DNA of 64,000 nt from Aequorivita marisscotiae (GTDB lineage Bacteria > Bacteroidota > Bacteroidia > Flavobacteriales > Flavobacteriaceae). Shown here in pieces: positions 25,019 to 34,733 of this stretch (positions within the stretch are counted from its first letter, which is position 1; the number at the start of each line of letters is the position of its first letter). A program made the position numbers and the translations under genes. The stretch is from assembly GCF_029814825.1 (NCBI RefSeq), contig NZ_CP122379.1:186001-250000 (forward strand), read 5' to 3'. Below the pieces are notes generated by a model. The model saw only the letters and a list, made by a program, of their open reading frames with translations, did not search any database and was not told where the DNA came from.

Positions 25019-26809
25019 TTAACGAATGCCGTGCATTAGTTTTTTTAGAACAGGGTTTAATAACATTGAAATAATCCCAACTCCTATAGGTATTAGCGTA
25101 AATATTAAAAAGAATGTTCCCATAGAATATTCAGACGAAATTTTATCGATCATACCTCCCATTGTATTGGCTGCTTTTTGCCCGACCGCTATGGCGAGGT
25201 ACCAAACACCAAACATAAAACCAATCATTCGGGCGGGCACTAATTTACTTAAATATGAAAGCCCCAATGGCGATAAACAAAGCTCGCCCATCGTGTGCAT
25301 TAAATAAGCTAGTATAAGAAATATCATACTCACCTTTGCGGTCATAGCTCCCGGAGGAATGTCTGATGCGCCATAGGAAAGAATGGCAAAGCCCAAGCCC
25401 AAAAGTATAAGCCCGATGCCATATTTTACGGCCGCACTGGGGTTATACTTGCTCTCCCACCATTTTGAAAATATAGGTGCCAAGGTAATAATGAAGAACG
25501 AATTTAAAATCCCGAACCAAGTGGCATCTACCTGCAATTCAGTTTGATTGAATTTATCGTACAATCTATAAATAACCAGCCCCCAAATACCAATAAATGC
25601 GATCACCAAAGCTACATTGGACAAGGCAATTCTACTATACGTTTTCTTGACGAGCAAATAAATGACCCAAGAAATAATAATCAAGGGAACGGTCGTTAAT
25701 AGCGCATCTATAATTTTGAAAATCATGGCAGAATTTCCGGTTAAGTCCCTATCTGTATAATCCTGTGCAAAAAGCGTCATTGAGCCTAAGGATTGTTCAA
25801 AAAATGCAAAAAAGAATACCGTAAAAAGTCCGAAGATTGAAACGGCAATAAGCCTGTCTCTAACAATTGGCAAATAACGTGCAATACGGGTAACCAATAG
25901 TATTAAAAACATTGCCAAAGCAGCGAGCACGACAATATTGGTTCCGCTCATTCCGCCAATTTCAAAAGGCACCAACGATTTAGAATAGATAGTTTCTAAG
26001 GGATCATTAAACAGATATAGTAATCCGCCGATAGAGGATAATACTATAAGTACATAATCAAACACCGTAAATGGGTTGAGTTTAATTGGCGCTTCCTCTA
26101 CTTCGTCTTGGCGTAGTTCCGGCCTTTCTTCGTTTATATTTTGAGGTATTTCAACTTCGTGGACTTTGGAAGGTTTTGCACCAATATTTCCAAATATTTT
26201 ATGTGCCAATAAAAATTGAAGCATTCCTAAAAACATAAATATTCCAGCAAGACCAAAGCCCCAAGCCCAACCTTTATTTTCGGCTAAGTACCCGCAGAGC
26301 ATCATTCCAAAAAAAGCTCCGGCATTAACACCCATATAAAAAATAGTATAAGCGCCATCTTTTTTTGATTCCTTGCCCTTGTACATTTCGGAGATGATAG
26401 ACGTAATATTGGGCTTAAAAAAACCTGTACCAATAACCAAAAGTGCAAGTCCAAGATAAAATGACGAAGTAGTTTCGAGTGCCATAGAGGCATGCCCCGA
26501 GGTCATAATAATACAGCCAATAACCACTGCCATTCGGTAACCAGTTATTTTATCTGCAATATAACCGCCAATTATTGGCGTTAGGTATAAGAGCGATGCG
26601 TAGGTACCAATAAGCGCTAAAGCATGTTCTCTTGGCCAGTCCCAACCTGGGTTGTCGCTCATAAGCGGTGCCGTTAAAAACAACACTAAGAGGATTCGCA
26701 TTCCGTAAAAGGAGAAACGTTCCCACATTTCGGTAAAGAAAAGTATAAAAAGTCCGGCTGGATGTCCTAAAACTTTGTCTTTAAATAAATTTTCAATATC
26801 GGTATTCAT
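25019..26809 (-). CDS. POT-family proton-coupled oligopeptide transporter
   Basis: 596 residues from ATG 26809 (MNTDIENLFKDK). POT signatures: helix 1 motif EMWERFSFYGMR (ExxERFxYY type) for proton coupling, and the helix 4-5 motif TIFYMGVNAGAFFG. About 14 membrane helices with a long charged loop in the middle (KVHEVEIPQNINEERPELRQ region), longer than the second POT gene. It imports di- and tripeptides with protons across the inner membrane. It is the middle of the set DPP4, POT, POT on the same strand. Confidence 0.92.
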   Translation of the reverse strand: MNTDIENLFKDKVLGHPAGLFILFFTEMWERFSFYGMRILLVLFLTAPLMSDNPGWDWPREHALALIGTYASLLYLTPIIGGYIADKITGYRMAVVIGCIIMTSGHASMALETTSSFYLGLALLVIGTGFFKPNITSIISEMYKGKESKKDGAYTIFYMGVNAGAFFGMMLCGYLAENKGWAWGFGLAGIFMFLGMLQFLLAHKIFGNIGAKPSKVHEVEIPQNINEERPELRQDEVEEAPIKLNPFTVFDYVLIVLSSIGGLLYLFNDPLETIYSKSLVPFEIGGMSGTNIVVLAALAMFLILLVTRIARYLPIVRDRLIAVSIFGLFTVFFFAFFEQSLGSMTLFAQDYTDRDLTGNSAMIFKIIDALLTTVPLIIISWVIYLLVKKTYSRIALSNVALVIAFIGIWGLVIYRLYDKFNQTELQVDATWFGILNSFFIITLAPIFSKWWESKYNPSAAVKYGIGLILLGLGFAILSYGASDIPPGAMTAKVSMIFLILAYLMHTMGELCLSPLGLSYLSKLVPARMIGFMFGVWYLAIAVGQKAANTMGGMIDKISSEYSMGTFFLIFTLIPIGVGIISMLLNPVLKKLMHGIR

Positions 26810-26843
26810 GACTCTCAATTTTGGTTAGATAGTTAATGAAGGA

Positions 26844-28247
26844 TTAGTTCGCTTTATTGATGTCTGGATCTGCAAGTTCAAACGGTTCATTATCATGAAG
26901 CTCACGTTCGTTATCTTCCGCTCCGTGGGTAAGGTTTTCCAATTTCTTACGTATTAACAGAACCAATAGACCAAAAACTATACAGAATATTGCAATACCT
27001 GTAAAGACAGTGTATTCTCCTAAATCGGATGCAGATTCGCCTAATAGCCCGGCCACTTTATTTCCGAAGCCAGTCATTGCAAAGTAAACTCCCATCATAA
27101 GAGAAGCGTACTTTAGAGGAGCCAATTTTGTAATATATGAAAGCGCCACTGGCGATAGGCATAATTCGCCAATAGTGTGAAATAAATACGCCAAGACCAA
27201 CCAATACATTGCAGACGAACCTTCTATCTTAAATTCAGCAGCAGCGGCAGTCATAAAGAAGAATCCGGTTCCCATTATAATTAACCCAATACACATTTTA
27301 AAGAGAGACGTAGAGATTTTTCCCTTTAGTTTTCTTTTGGCCCAATATGCAGCTACAACTGTACCGAATATAATTATAAACATGGCATTTAGAGACTGAA
27401 ACCAAGATGCTGGAACAGTAAAACCCATCAACATACGATCGGTTTTTTCTGAAGCGTAAATGTTCATCAAACCGCCAGCTTGTTCAAAGGCACCCCAAAA
27501 TACAATTACAAGCACAAAGGAGATAAACAATACGATCATTCTATCCTTTTCAATTTTATTCAACGGTCTGGCCATTGCTGCCTTTTCTTCCGGATCTATA
27601 GATTTATTGGTGTTGTTTCCAACATATTTTAAATGTTTTTGACCAACTAAATACTGAATTAATCCCAACGCCATACCAATTGCGGCAAGACCAAAACCAT
27701 AGTGCCATCCATAAACTTCACCTACATAACCAACAATTAAACTGGAAAGGAAGGCGCCAATATTTATACCGATATAGAATATGGTAAATCCCTTATCTCT
27801 TCTAATATCGCCAGGCTTATACAAACCACCAACCATAGTAGAGATATTTGGCTTAAGCATACCCACACCAGCAACGATTAGCCCTAAACCGGTATAAAAA
27901 GCCCACATATATTCAAAAGATAAAATTCCGTGACCAGCAACCAGTAAAATTCCACCTACTAGCACCGATTGTTTTTGCCCTAAGAATTTATCGGCTATCC
28001 AACCACCGGGAATAGATGCTACATATACAAACATGGTGTACCAGCCATATACTGATAATGCTTCGGCATTTGTCCAACCCAAACCTGGGTTTCCACCAGT
28101 AGATTCTGCCACTAAGTAAAGTACCAAAATAGCACGCATTCCGTAATAGGAAAAGCGTTCCCACATTTCGGTAAAAAACAAGATGTAAAGACCAACAGGA
28201 TGGCCAAATAATTCCTTTTGCTTTTGATATTGTAGTGCGTCTGACAT
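26844..28247 (-). CDS. POT-family proton-coupled oligopeptide transporter
   Basis: 467 residues, about 12-14 membrane helices. It carries the same POT signatures as its neighbour (EMWERFSYYGMRAI in helix 1; TIFYIGINIGAFLS in helices 4-5) and LFHTIGELCLSPVALSYI near the end. It is shorter because it lacks the long central loop. The cytosolic tail is acidic (AEDNERELHDNEPFE). The gap to the next POT gene is 34 nt and to DPP4 26 nt, so the three are one operon for taking up peptides cut in the periplasm. Confidence 0.92.
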   Translation of the reverse strand: MSDALQYQKQKELFGHPVGLYILFFTEMWERFSYYGMRAILVLYLVAESTGGNPGLGWTNAEALSVYGWYTMFVYVASIPGGWIADKFLGQKQSVLVGGILLVAGHGILSFEYMWAFYTGLGLIVAGVGMLKPNISTMVGGLYKPGDIRRDKGFTIFYIGINIGAFLSSLIVGYVGEVYGWHYGFGLAAIGMALGLIQYLVGQKHLKYVGNNTNKSIDPEEKAAMARPLNKIEKDRMIVLFISFVLVIVFWGAFEQAGGLMNIYASEKTDRMLMGFTVPASWFQSLNAMFIIIFGTVVAAYWAKRKLKGKISTSLFKMCIGLIIMGTGFFFMTAAAAEFKIEGSSAMYWLVLAYLFHTIGELCLSPVALSYITKLAPLKYASLMMGVYFAMTGFGNKVAGLLGESASDLGEYTVFTGIAIFCIVFGLLVLLIRKKLENLTHGAEDNERELHDNEPFELADPDINKAN

Positions 28248-28273
28248 AAGATTTATTATTAGTTGTTGTTGTT

Positions 28274-30454
28274 TTATAAGTTTTTCTTGATGAAATCGGT
28301 CATTAATGTATAAAGATGAAGTCTGGTATTTCCGCCGTAAATACCGTGGTTTTTATCGGGGTAAATTCGCCAATCAAATTGTTTATTGGCCTGTACCAAC
28401 GCTTCTATTAAACGCATGCTATTCTGCACATGTACGTTGTCATCAGCGCTTCCATGAACCAATAAAAACTCACCTTTAAGTCCGTTAACGTGCGACAATG
28501 GTGAATTTTCATCATAACCCGTGGGATTTTCCTGTGGGGTTTGCATATAGCGCTCGGTATAAATGCTGTCATAAAATCTCCAACTGGTTACTGGAGCCAC
28601 CGCAATGGCCATTTCAAACGTTTCGGGTGCTTGAAACAATGCGTTTGACGACATAAACCCACCATAACTCCAACCCCAAATTCCAGTACGAGAAGCGTCT
28701 ATATATGGTAACTCACTTAACTTTTTAGCAACCGTTATTTGGTCTTGGACTTCATATTTACCCAATTCCTTTTGCGTCATCTTCTTAAAATCCCTTCCTT
28801 TAAAACCTGTTCCGCGACCATCTACACAAGCCACGATTATATCTAACTCATTGGCGAGCATTTCATGCCAGTAATCATTTGTACCCATCCAACTGTTTGA
28901 AACATTTTGCGAACCGGGACCTGAATACTGATATAAAAACAATGGGTATTGTTTGGTTTCATCAAAATCTACCGGTTTAATGGTGTACATGTTTAAATCT
29001 TCGCCATTAATATGTATAGTTGAAAATTCCTTCGGTGAAATCTTAAACGCATCCAACCGATTTTTAAGGTCGTTGTTATTTTTTATTTCGCGTAGCAACT
29101 TCCCTGTTCTTGCGTCGTGCAATGTATATACATAGGGTGTTGTGGCATTTGAAAAAGTATTTATAAAGTACGAAAAGTCTGCGCTAAAATCTGCTGCATT
29201 GGTTCCCGTCTGTTGGGTTAAACGCACTTTGTTCTTTCCGGAAGGAAGAATAGAATACACATCGCGGTTTATACTGCCATTTTCGGTACTTTGGTAATAA
29301 ACGCGCCCCGTATTTTGATCAAATCCGTAATAGGCGGTAACTTCCCACGGGCCGCTGGTTACTTGGTGTAGCAATTTTCCGTTTTTGTCGTACTGATAAA
29401 TATGGTTCCAGCCATCCTTTTCGCTGGTCCAGAAAAAACTGTTGTTGTTTAAAAAAGTAAGATTGTCGGTAACGTCAACGTATGCATCATCTTTTTCGGA
29501 TAAGATTAATTTTGAAGTATTGTTTGAAGCATCTACAAAAACCAAGTCGATTACATTTTGATGCCTGTTGGCAAGCTGTACACTTAACAGATTATTGTCT
29601 TCGGTCCAAAGCAATCTGGGGATGTAGTAATTGTTGTAGTTTGAAAGATTTACTTCCGAAGTTTTCCCACCATTAAGATCATAAAGATGCAAGGAAACTT
29701 TAGAATTTGCCTCTCCCGCTTTTGGGTATTTAAAAGTATCTGCCGTTGGGTATAATTGATTGCCGTACAGATCCATATTAAATTGTGGCACTTCGGATTC
29801 ATCAAATTTTATGTAGGCCAGTTTATCGCCACTTGTGCTCCATTCAAAAGCGCGAACAAAGGCAAATTCTTCTTCGTAAACCCAATCTGTAATTCCGTTA
29901 ATGATACTATTTTTTTTACCGTCGGAAGTAATTTGCTTTGTTTCCCCGGTATTTAAATCTTTTATGTACAGATTATTTTCAAAACCGTACGCAATCTTAC
30001 TGCCGTCATTACTAAAAGTAGGTTCTTGTATTTTATTGGTAGAAACTAAACTGAACTGTTTGGAGGCAACATCGTAAACGTAAAAAGTACCCCGGGACGA
30101 ACGACGGTATATTTGCTGCAATTCGGTAGTGAAAAGAATTTTAGATTCATCGGCGCTAAATTCGTACGAAATAACGTAGTTAATTCCCTTTAAATCGTTT
30201 GTGTTTAAAAGTGTTCGCACCTTTTCGCCGCTTTTATACTCAAATACATCTACGGTTGACGCCTTATTTTGCCTATCGTAATTTAGTACGGCGTATTCCT
30301 TGCCGTTATTCATGGAATGCAGGGCATCTAAACCTTGGGTTCTAAATGCACCGCCCCAAATTTCTTCAAGGCTTATGTTTTTCTGTTGGGCATTAATGGT
30401 AGTAATTGCTGTTAGAAACAGCAATAAAAAAGGAAGGGATTTAAATCTTTTCAA
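28274..30454 (-). CDS. dpp4: Dipeptidyl-peptidase IV (S9B)
   Basis: 726 residues with a signal peptide (LPFLLLFLTAITTINAQQ). The start is TTG at 30454, since no ATG is in frame upstream. An N-terminal eight-blade propeller with the substrate-clamping double Glu in DWVYEEEFAFV is followed by the alpha/beta hydrolase domain with Ser596 (GWSYGGF), Asp671 (HGSADDNVH) and His703 (DKNHGIYGG). It removes X-Pro or X-Ala dipeptides in the periplasm. Two POT importers follow in the same operon, which fits a peptide-scavenging role together with the DPP7-type enzyme encoded at 12.7-14.8 kb. Confidence 0.95.
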   Translation of the reverse strand: MKRFKSLPFLLLFLTAITTINAQQKNISLEEIWGGAFRTQGLDALHSMNNGKEYAVLNYDRQNKASTVDVFEYKSGEKVRTLLNTNDLKGINYVISYEFSADESKILFTTELQQIYRRSSRGTFYVYDVASKQFSLVSTNKIQEPTFSNDGSKIAYGFENNLYIKDLNTGETKQITSDGKKNSIINGITDWVYEEEFAFVRAFEWSTSGDKLAYIKFDESEVPQFNMDLYGNQLYPTADTFKYPKAGEANSKVSLHLYDLNGGKTSEVNLSNYNNYYIPRLLWTEDNNLLSVQLANRHQNVIDLVFVDASNNTSKLILSEKDDAYVDVTDNLTFLNNNSFFWTSEKDGWNHIYQYDKNGKLLHQVTSGPWEVTAYYGFDQNTGRVYYQSTENGSINRDVYSILPSGKNKVRLTQQTGTNAADFSADFSYFINTFSNATTPYVYTLHDARTGKLLREIKNNNDLKNRLDAFKISPKEFSTIHINGEDLNMYTIKPVDFDETKQYPLFLYQYSGPGSQNVSNSWMGTNDYWHEMLANELDIIVACVDGRGTGFKGRDFKKMTQKELGKYEVQDQITVAKKLSELPYIDASRTGIWGWSYGGFMSSNALFQAPETFEMAIAVAPVTSWRFYDSIYTERYMQTPQENPTGYDENSPLSHVNGLKGEFLLVHGSADDNVHVQNSMRLIEALVQANKQFDWRIYPDKNHGIYGGNTRLHLYTLMTDFIKKNL

Positions 30455-30929
30455 AGTGTTAAAATTTTAATACGCCAAGTTTACTAAATTTTTGTGAAAG
30501 TGGGGGTCGTTTTTGTGTTAAATAAGCCTTTGCAGCCCTATTTAATAGTAATAACAATTTGTTGCAATAGCTTACAAATTGTACATTGTAGAATGAATTT
30601 TAAATAACTCCCTCAAGATAAAGGCCAAAAGCGTTTTTAATGAAGTTTTTAGTATAATTTCAAAATTGCAAACATCAATAAGCTTGAAGTAATAATTTTA
30701 CCATAAAACATCTTCCACGGAAATTTTTGATTTCAAAAAACATTTAAAAACGTTTGTCGCACCAATCTTTGTTTAATCCTCTGCAAAATTATTTCATTCG
30801 AAGTTTTAAAAAGAAAGTTTAAACAAGCATCTCGTAAATTTAATGTGCTATTTCGTCTTAATTTAAAGGTATATTTATGTCGAGATAGTTATTAAGTTTT
30901 GTTTGGCAGCTAAGCTTTAACAACTTGGT
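30455..30929. other. 475-bp upstream region of the DPP4 operon
   Basis: AT-rich, no gene seen. An 8-bp inverted repeat CAATTTGT (30555-30562) / ACAAATTG (30574-30581) with an 11-nt spacer lies about 100 nt before the DPP4 start and could be an operator. On the minus strand one TAATTTTG box (complement of 30784-30791) matches the -7 consensus but has no -33 partner and would give a 330-nt leader. The large size suggests regulated transcription. Confidence 0.45.
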
Positions 30930-31844
30930 TCAATCCCGAATTAACGGCATTGTAGTACAGCGCAGCAATCCTTCCTGCTTGGCGATTTCGGCATATGGAA
31001 CTTCTTCAACAGTGAAGCCTTGTTCGCGAAGCCAAGTATTTAAACGGGTAAAGTTTTTTTCAGATATAATTACGTCGGGCGAAATAGAAAAAACATTGCT
31101 ATTCATATTATACATTTCGTCTTTTGTAATATGGAAACAATTGTCTTTCCCAAAGAAATCCACCAACCATTCGTACTCTTCTTCAATCAAGAAACCTTCT
31201 TTATGAATAATTGCTTTTCCCTTGCCCAAAGGCTGAAAGCAGCAATCTAAATGCAAAGCGTTTTCATTGGCAACTGTATTGCTCTTTTTTAAGTTGAAGG
31301 ATTTTACTTTTTTATACGGGAACAGTTTTTGAAGATGTTTTACAGCCTTCATATTTGTTCGAGCTGTAATAAAATTTTCATAATCGTCGCCGTAGTAAGT
31401 ACCCACAAAAATATATTCGCCCCAGGGCATCACATCGCCACCTTCAATATGGGCGTTTTCCGGAAATTCTATAACTTTTGAAGGATCTATTTGATTAATT
31501 ACGTGCTCAATGGCCTCAATTTCTTTTGAACGATCGTCGAGTATGTTGGCAATTATAAATTTGTCTTCAATAACAAAAGCGATGTCTCGCGAAAAAATCT
31601 GGTTGTAATCTTTTATGGAATGGGGTCTGTAAACCTTTACGTTGTACTTGCTAAAAACTTCGGCCACAGCGTCTATTTCCTTCACCATATCTTCATCTTT
31701 GGGGTAGGTCCCCGCTTTAATGTGTTCGGCAGATTTTGGGTCGTATGCATCTTCCAATTTTGGCACGGGGCCATTGCTATCTGCGCGGCCCAATATTACG
31801 GCGCGCAATCTAGAAATTTCGTCTGTAACGTTCAGTTTAATCAT
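30930..31844 (-). CDS. Dimethylarginine dimethylaminohydrolase/arginine deiminase-family hydrolase
   Basis: 304 residues, cytosolic five-bladed pentein fold. Conserved parts: ISRLRAVILGRAD, the FSRDIAFVIEDK strand, NAHIEGGDVMPWGEYIFVG, the His in NALHLDCCFQPLG, and the nucleophilic Cys296 in GLLRCTTMPLIRD. These are the Asp/Glu-His-Cys elements of guanidine-modifying enzymes; whether the substrate is methylarginine, arginine or another guanidine cannot be told. It follows citrate synthase on the same strand, behind that gene's terminator, with its own promoter box right at the start codon. Confidence 0.82.
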   Translation of the reverse strand: MIKLNVTDEISRLRAVILGRADSNGPVPKLEDAYDPKSAEHIKAGTYPKDEDMVKEIDAVAEVFSKYNVKVYRPHSIKDYNQIFSRDIAFVIEDKFIIANILDDRSKEIEAIEHVINQIDPSKVIEFPENAHIEGGDVMPWGEYIFVGTYYGDDYENFITARTNMKAVKHLQKLFPYKKVKSFNLKKSNTVANENALHLDCCFQPLGKGKAIIHKEGFLIEEEYEWLVDFFGKDNCFHITKDEMYNMNSNVFSISPDVIISEKNFTRLNTWLREQGFTVEEVPYAEIAKQEGLLRCTTMPLIRD

Positions 31845-31848
31845 ACGG

Positions 31849-31856
31849 CAAATATA
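31849..31856 (-). promoter_or_regulatory. -7 promoter box directly at the DDAH-like start
   Basis: On the minus strand TATATTTG matches TAnnTTTG exactly and ends only 4 nt before the ATG at 31844. Transcription would begin at or next to the start codon, giving a leaderless mRNA. The -33 area (TTCG) falls inside the terminator stem of citrate synthase. Confidence 0.45.
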
Positions 31857-31888
31857 AAAAAAGCACCTCGATACCGAAGTGCTTTTTT
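31855..31888 (-). terminator. Terminator of citrate synthase gene
   Basis: AAAAAAGCAC (31857-31866) / GTGCTTTTTT (31879-31888) with a short inner TCG/CGA helix, 20 nt after the gltA stop, T run on the minus strand. Confidence 0.85.
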
Positions 31889-31907
31889 GCGTATTAAAAA
31901 TTTAGTA

Positions 31908-33194
31908 TTATCTTTTTTCTACTGGCACAAATTCACGATGCGTTTTCCCAACGTAGATCTGTCTTGGACGGCCTATTGGTTCTTTGTTTAGGCGCATTTC
32001 CCTCCATTGTGCAATCCAACCCGGCAAACGCCCAAGAGCAAACATTGGGGTAAACATTTCAACGGGAATGCCTAGAGCTCTATAAATTATCCCAGAGTAG
32101 AAATCTACATTCGGGTACAATTTTCTTTCTACGAAGTACGGATCTTCCAAAGCTTCCTTTTCAAGTGCTTTAGCAATATCTAATATTTCATCGTCTATGC
32201 CCAAATCGTCTAAAACAGCATCTGCCGCTTTCTTAATAATTTTTGCACGTGGATCAAAATTCTTGTAAACTCGGTGTCCGAAGCCCATTAAACGGAACGG
32301 ATCGTTTTTATCTTTGGCTTTTGCCATAAATTTTTTGGTATCGCCACCATCTTCTTTAATTGCTTCCAGCATTTCAATTACCGCTTGGTTAGCACCTCCG
32401 TGAAGTGGCCCCCATAAAGCGGCAATTCCAGCCGAAATAGAAATAAACAAGCCTGCGTGCGAAGATCCTACAATACGCACCGTAGAGGTAGAGCAATTTT
32501 GTTCGTGATCTGCGTGAAGGATTAACAACTTGTCTAATGCCTCCAAAATAATATCGTTTGTGGCGTAATCGGCACTGGGCTTTTTGAACATCATTTTAAT
32601 AAAGTTGTCTACATATCCTAGAGAATCGCCACCGTAGTCTAGCGGAAGCCCCATACGCTTTCTATAAGTCCAAGCCGTTAAAACAGGAAATTTCCCCAGA
32701 ATCTTTACAATGGCCTTATACATATCTTCTTCGCTATCTACGTTTACCGAAGATGGGTTAAACGCTACCAAAGCCGAAGTTAAGGAAGACAAAACCCCCA
32801 TCGGGTGGGCAGATTTCGGAAATCCGTCTAATATTTTTTTCACATCCTCATCTACGTGGGATTGTGCTTTTATATCTGCGTGAAATTTATTTAGTTGTGG
32901 GGTGGTAGGTAATTCCCCAAAGATAAGAAGATAGCATACTTCTAAAAAGTGGGCTTTCTCGGCCAGTTCCTCAATAGAGTAACCACGATATCGCAGCACT
33001 CCTTTTTCACCATCCAAAAAAGTGATTGCACTTTCGCAAGCGCCCGTATTTTTATAACCTGGGTCAAGGGTAACAACACCTCCGGTGTCTGCTCGAAGAC
33101 TTTTAACATCAATTCCTAATTCATTCTCAGTTCCCTCTACGATGGGGAAATCATATTTTTTACCTTCAATCTCGAGGGTCGCCATCTTTGCCAT
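31908..33194 (-). CDS. gltA: Citrate synthase
   Basis: 428 residues (first ATG 33194; MATLE at 33185 is an alternative start). Type II citrate synthase: condensation of oxaloacetate and acetyl-CoA, entry to the TCA cycle. Visible parts are LHADHEQNCSTSTVRIVGS, the GALWGPLHGGANQAV-type block (AALWGPLHGG), FRLMGFGHRVYKNFDPRA and the Asp-containing VERKLYPNVDFYSGI. The length equals the E. coli hexameric enzyme. The gene stands between enolase and the DDAH-like gene on the same strand, with terminators on both sides. Confidence 0.97.
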   Translation of the reverse strand: MAKMATLEIEGKKYDFPIVEGTENELGIDVKSLRADTGGVVTLDPGYKNTGACESAITFLDGEKGVLRYRGYSIEELAEKAHFLEVCYLLIFGELPTTPQLNKFHADIKAQSHVDEDVKKILDGFPKSAHPMGVLSSLTSALVAFNPSSVNVDSEEDMYKAIVKILGKFPVLTAWTYRKRMGLPLDYGGDSLGYVDNFIKMMFKKPSADYATNDIILEALDKLLILHADHEQNCSTSTVRIVGSSHAGLFISISAGIAALWGPLHGGANQAVIEMLEAIKEDGGDTKKFMAKAKDKNDPFRLMGFGHRVYKNFDPRAKIIKKAADAVLDDLGIDDEILDIAKALEKEALEDPYFVERKLYPNVDFYSGIIYRALGIPVEMFTPMFALGRLPGWIAQWREMRLNKEPIGRPRQIYVGKTHREFVPVEKR

Positions 33195-33324
33195 AAAATA
33201 TAGTGTGTTTTTTAATTATTCAGAATCGCTAAATTACAAAATCTAAAGCAAATTTTTTAACAATTGCACGTAATCTTAGGTTAAAAAAACCTTAAATAAA
33301 ATGAGGTGAAATATTATACAAAAC

Positions 33325-33354
33325 AAAAAAAACCTCGCGAATAGCAAGGTTTTA
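33325..33354 (-). terminator. Terminator of enolase gene
   Basis: On the minus strand AAAACCTTGC pairs with GCGAGGTTTT (one G-T pair), loop TATTC, followed by eight T. It lies 20 nt after the eno stop. Confidence 0.85.
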
Positions 33355-33372
33355 CAAAGAATTAACTCCTTC

Positions 33373-34659
33373 TTATATTTTAAAGGCCTTTTCCTGCGGA
33401 AAATAAGCCACATCGCCCAATTGCTCTTCAATTCGAAGCAATTGATTGTATTTGGCCATTCTATCACTTCGCGAAGCGGAACCTGTTTTAATTTGACCAC
33501 AATTTAAGGCCACGGCCAAATCTGCAATTGTGTTGTCTTCGGTTTCCCCACTTCGGTGACTCATTACTGAAGTATAACCAGCATTGTGCGCCATATTTAC
33601 AGCTGCAATGGTTTCGGTAAGCGTACCAATTTGGTTTACTTTTATTAAAATTGAATTGGCTATCTTTTCAGATATACCCTTCGAAAGTCTTTCAACATTG
33701 GTAACAAATAAGTCGTCTCCCACCAATTGTACTTTATGGCCCACTTTTTCGGTTAAGTATTTCCAACCGTCCCAATCATTTTCGTCCATCCCATCTTCAA
33801 TTGAAATTATTGGATATTTGTCGCATAATTGCGCTAAGTAATCCGCCTGTTCTTTTGACGTTCGCACCTTACCTTTTTCCCCTTCAAATTTTGTGTAATC
33901 GTATTTATTATTCACATAAAATTCGGCAGCGGCGCAATCTAAAGCAATCATAACATCATCGCCTAATTTATAACCCGCATTTTGAGTAGCTTTTGCAATG
34001 GTGTCTAAGGCATCTTCTGTTCCGTTTAGCGTTGGAGCAAACCCTCCTTCGTCGCCTACGGCCGTACTCAACCCACGATCGTGCAATACTTTTTTCAGAT
34101 TGTGAAATATCTCAGATCCCATTTGCATGGCATGTGTAAAACTTTTCGCCTTAATTGGCATGACCATAAATTCCTGAAAAGCAATAGGGGCGTCGCTATG
34201 CGAGCCTCCGTTAATAATATTCATCATGGGCACAGGGAGTGTTTTGGCACTTACCCCGCCCACATAACGGTACAGAGGCATGCCTAGTTCGGCTGCAGCA
34301 GCTTTGGCACATGCTAATGAAACGCCCAAAATGGCATTGGCTCCGAGTTGCGATTTATTGGGTGTACCGTCTAACTCTATCATAGTTTTGTCTATGAGCT
34401 CCTGTTCAAAAACTGAAATCCCCAAGAGTGTCCCAGCTATTTTACCCTGTACATTTTCAACAGCTTTTAAAACCCCTTTTCCCATATATGCTTTGTCGCC
34501 GTCGCGAAGCTCCACAGCTTCGTGCTCGCCTGTTGAAGCTCCCGACGGAACGGCGGCGCGGCCCATAAATCCGTTTTCGGTGATTACGTCTACTTCTACG
34601 GTTGGATTTCCTCTTGAATCAAAAATTTGTCTGGCGTTGATGTCTATTATGATGCTCAT
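33373..34659 (-). CDS. eno: Enolase (phosphopyruvate hydratase)
   Basis: 428 residues, glycolysis: 2-phosphoglycerate to phosphoenolpyruvate, Mg-dependent, cytosolic. Signature parts are [17 protein letters not shown] at the start, [27 protein letters not shown], the metal ligands in IALDCAA and [19 protein letters not shown], the catalytic Lys region [13 protein letters not shown] and [10 protein letters not shown]. The length is standard. It lies 74 nt after carA, with a terminator-like hairpin between, so its expression is probably independent. Confidence 0.98.
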   Translation of the reverse strand: MSIIIDINARQIFDSRGNPTVEVDVITENGFMGRAAVPSGASTGEHEAVELRDGDKAYMGKGVLKAVENVQGKIAGTLLGISVFEQELIDKTMIELDGTPNKSQLGANAILGVSLACAKAAAAELGMPLYRYVGGVSAKTLPVPMMNIINGGSHSDAPIAFQEFMVMPIKAKSFTHAMQMGSEIFHNLKKVLHDRGLSTAVGDEGGFAPTLNGTEDALDTIAKATQNAGYKLGDDVMIALDCAAAEFYVNNKYDYTKFEGEKGKVRTSKEQADYLAQLCDKYPIISIEDGMDENDWDGWKYLTEKVGHKVQLVGDDLFVTNVERLSKGISEKIANSILIKVNQIGTLTETIAAVNMAHNAGYTSVMSHRSGETEDNTIADLAVALNCGQIKTGSASRSDRMAKYNQLLRIEEQLGDVAYFPQEKAFKI

Positions 34660-34693
34660 TGGAATTATTAGTTAGTGATATTTGTTAATTGAA

Positions 34694-34726
34694 AGACCCC
34701 AAAAGTTTTAAAAACCTTCGGGGTCT
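34694..34726 (-). terminator. Hairpin terminator after carA
   Basis: AGACCCC (34694-34700) and GGGGTCT (34720-34726) form a 7-bp stem with a partly paired interior. On the minus strand it follows the carA stop by 8 nt; the T tract (TTTC) is short, so read-through into eno is possible. Confidence 0.6.
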
Positions 34727-34733
34727 ATTGATT

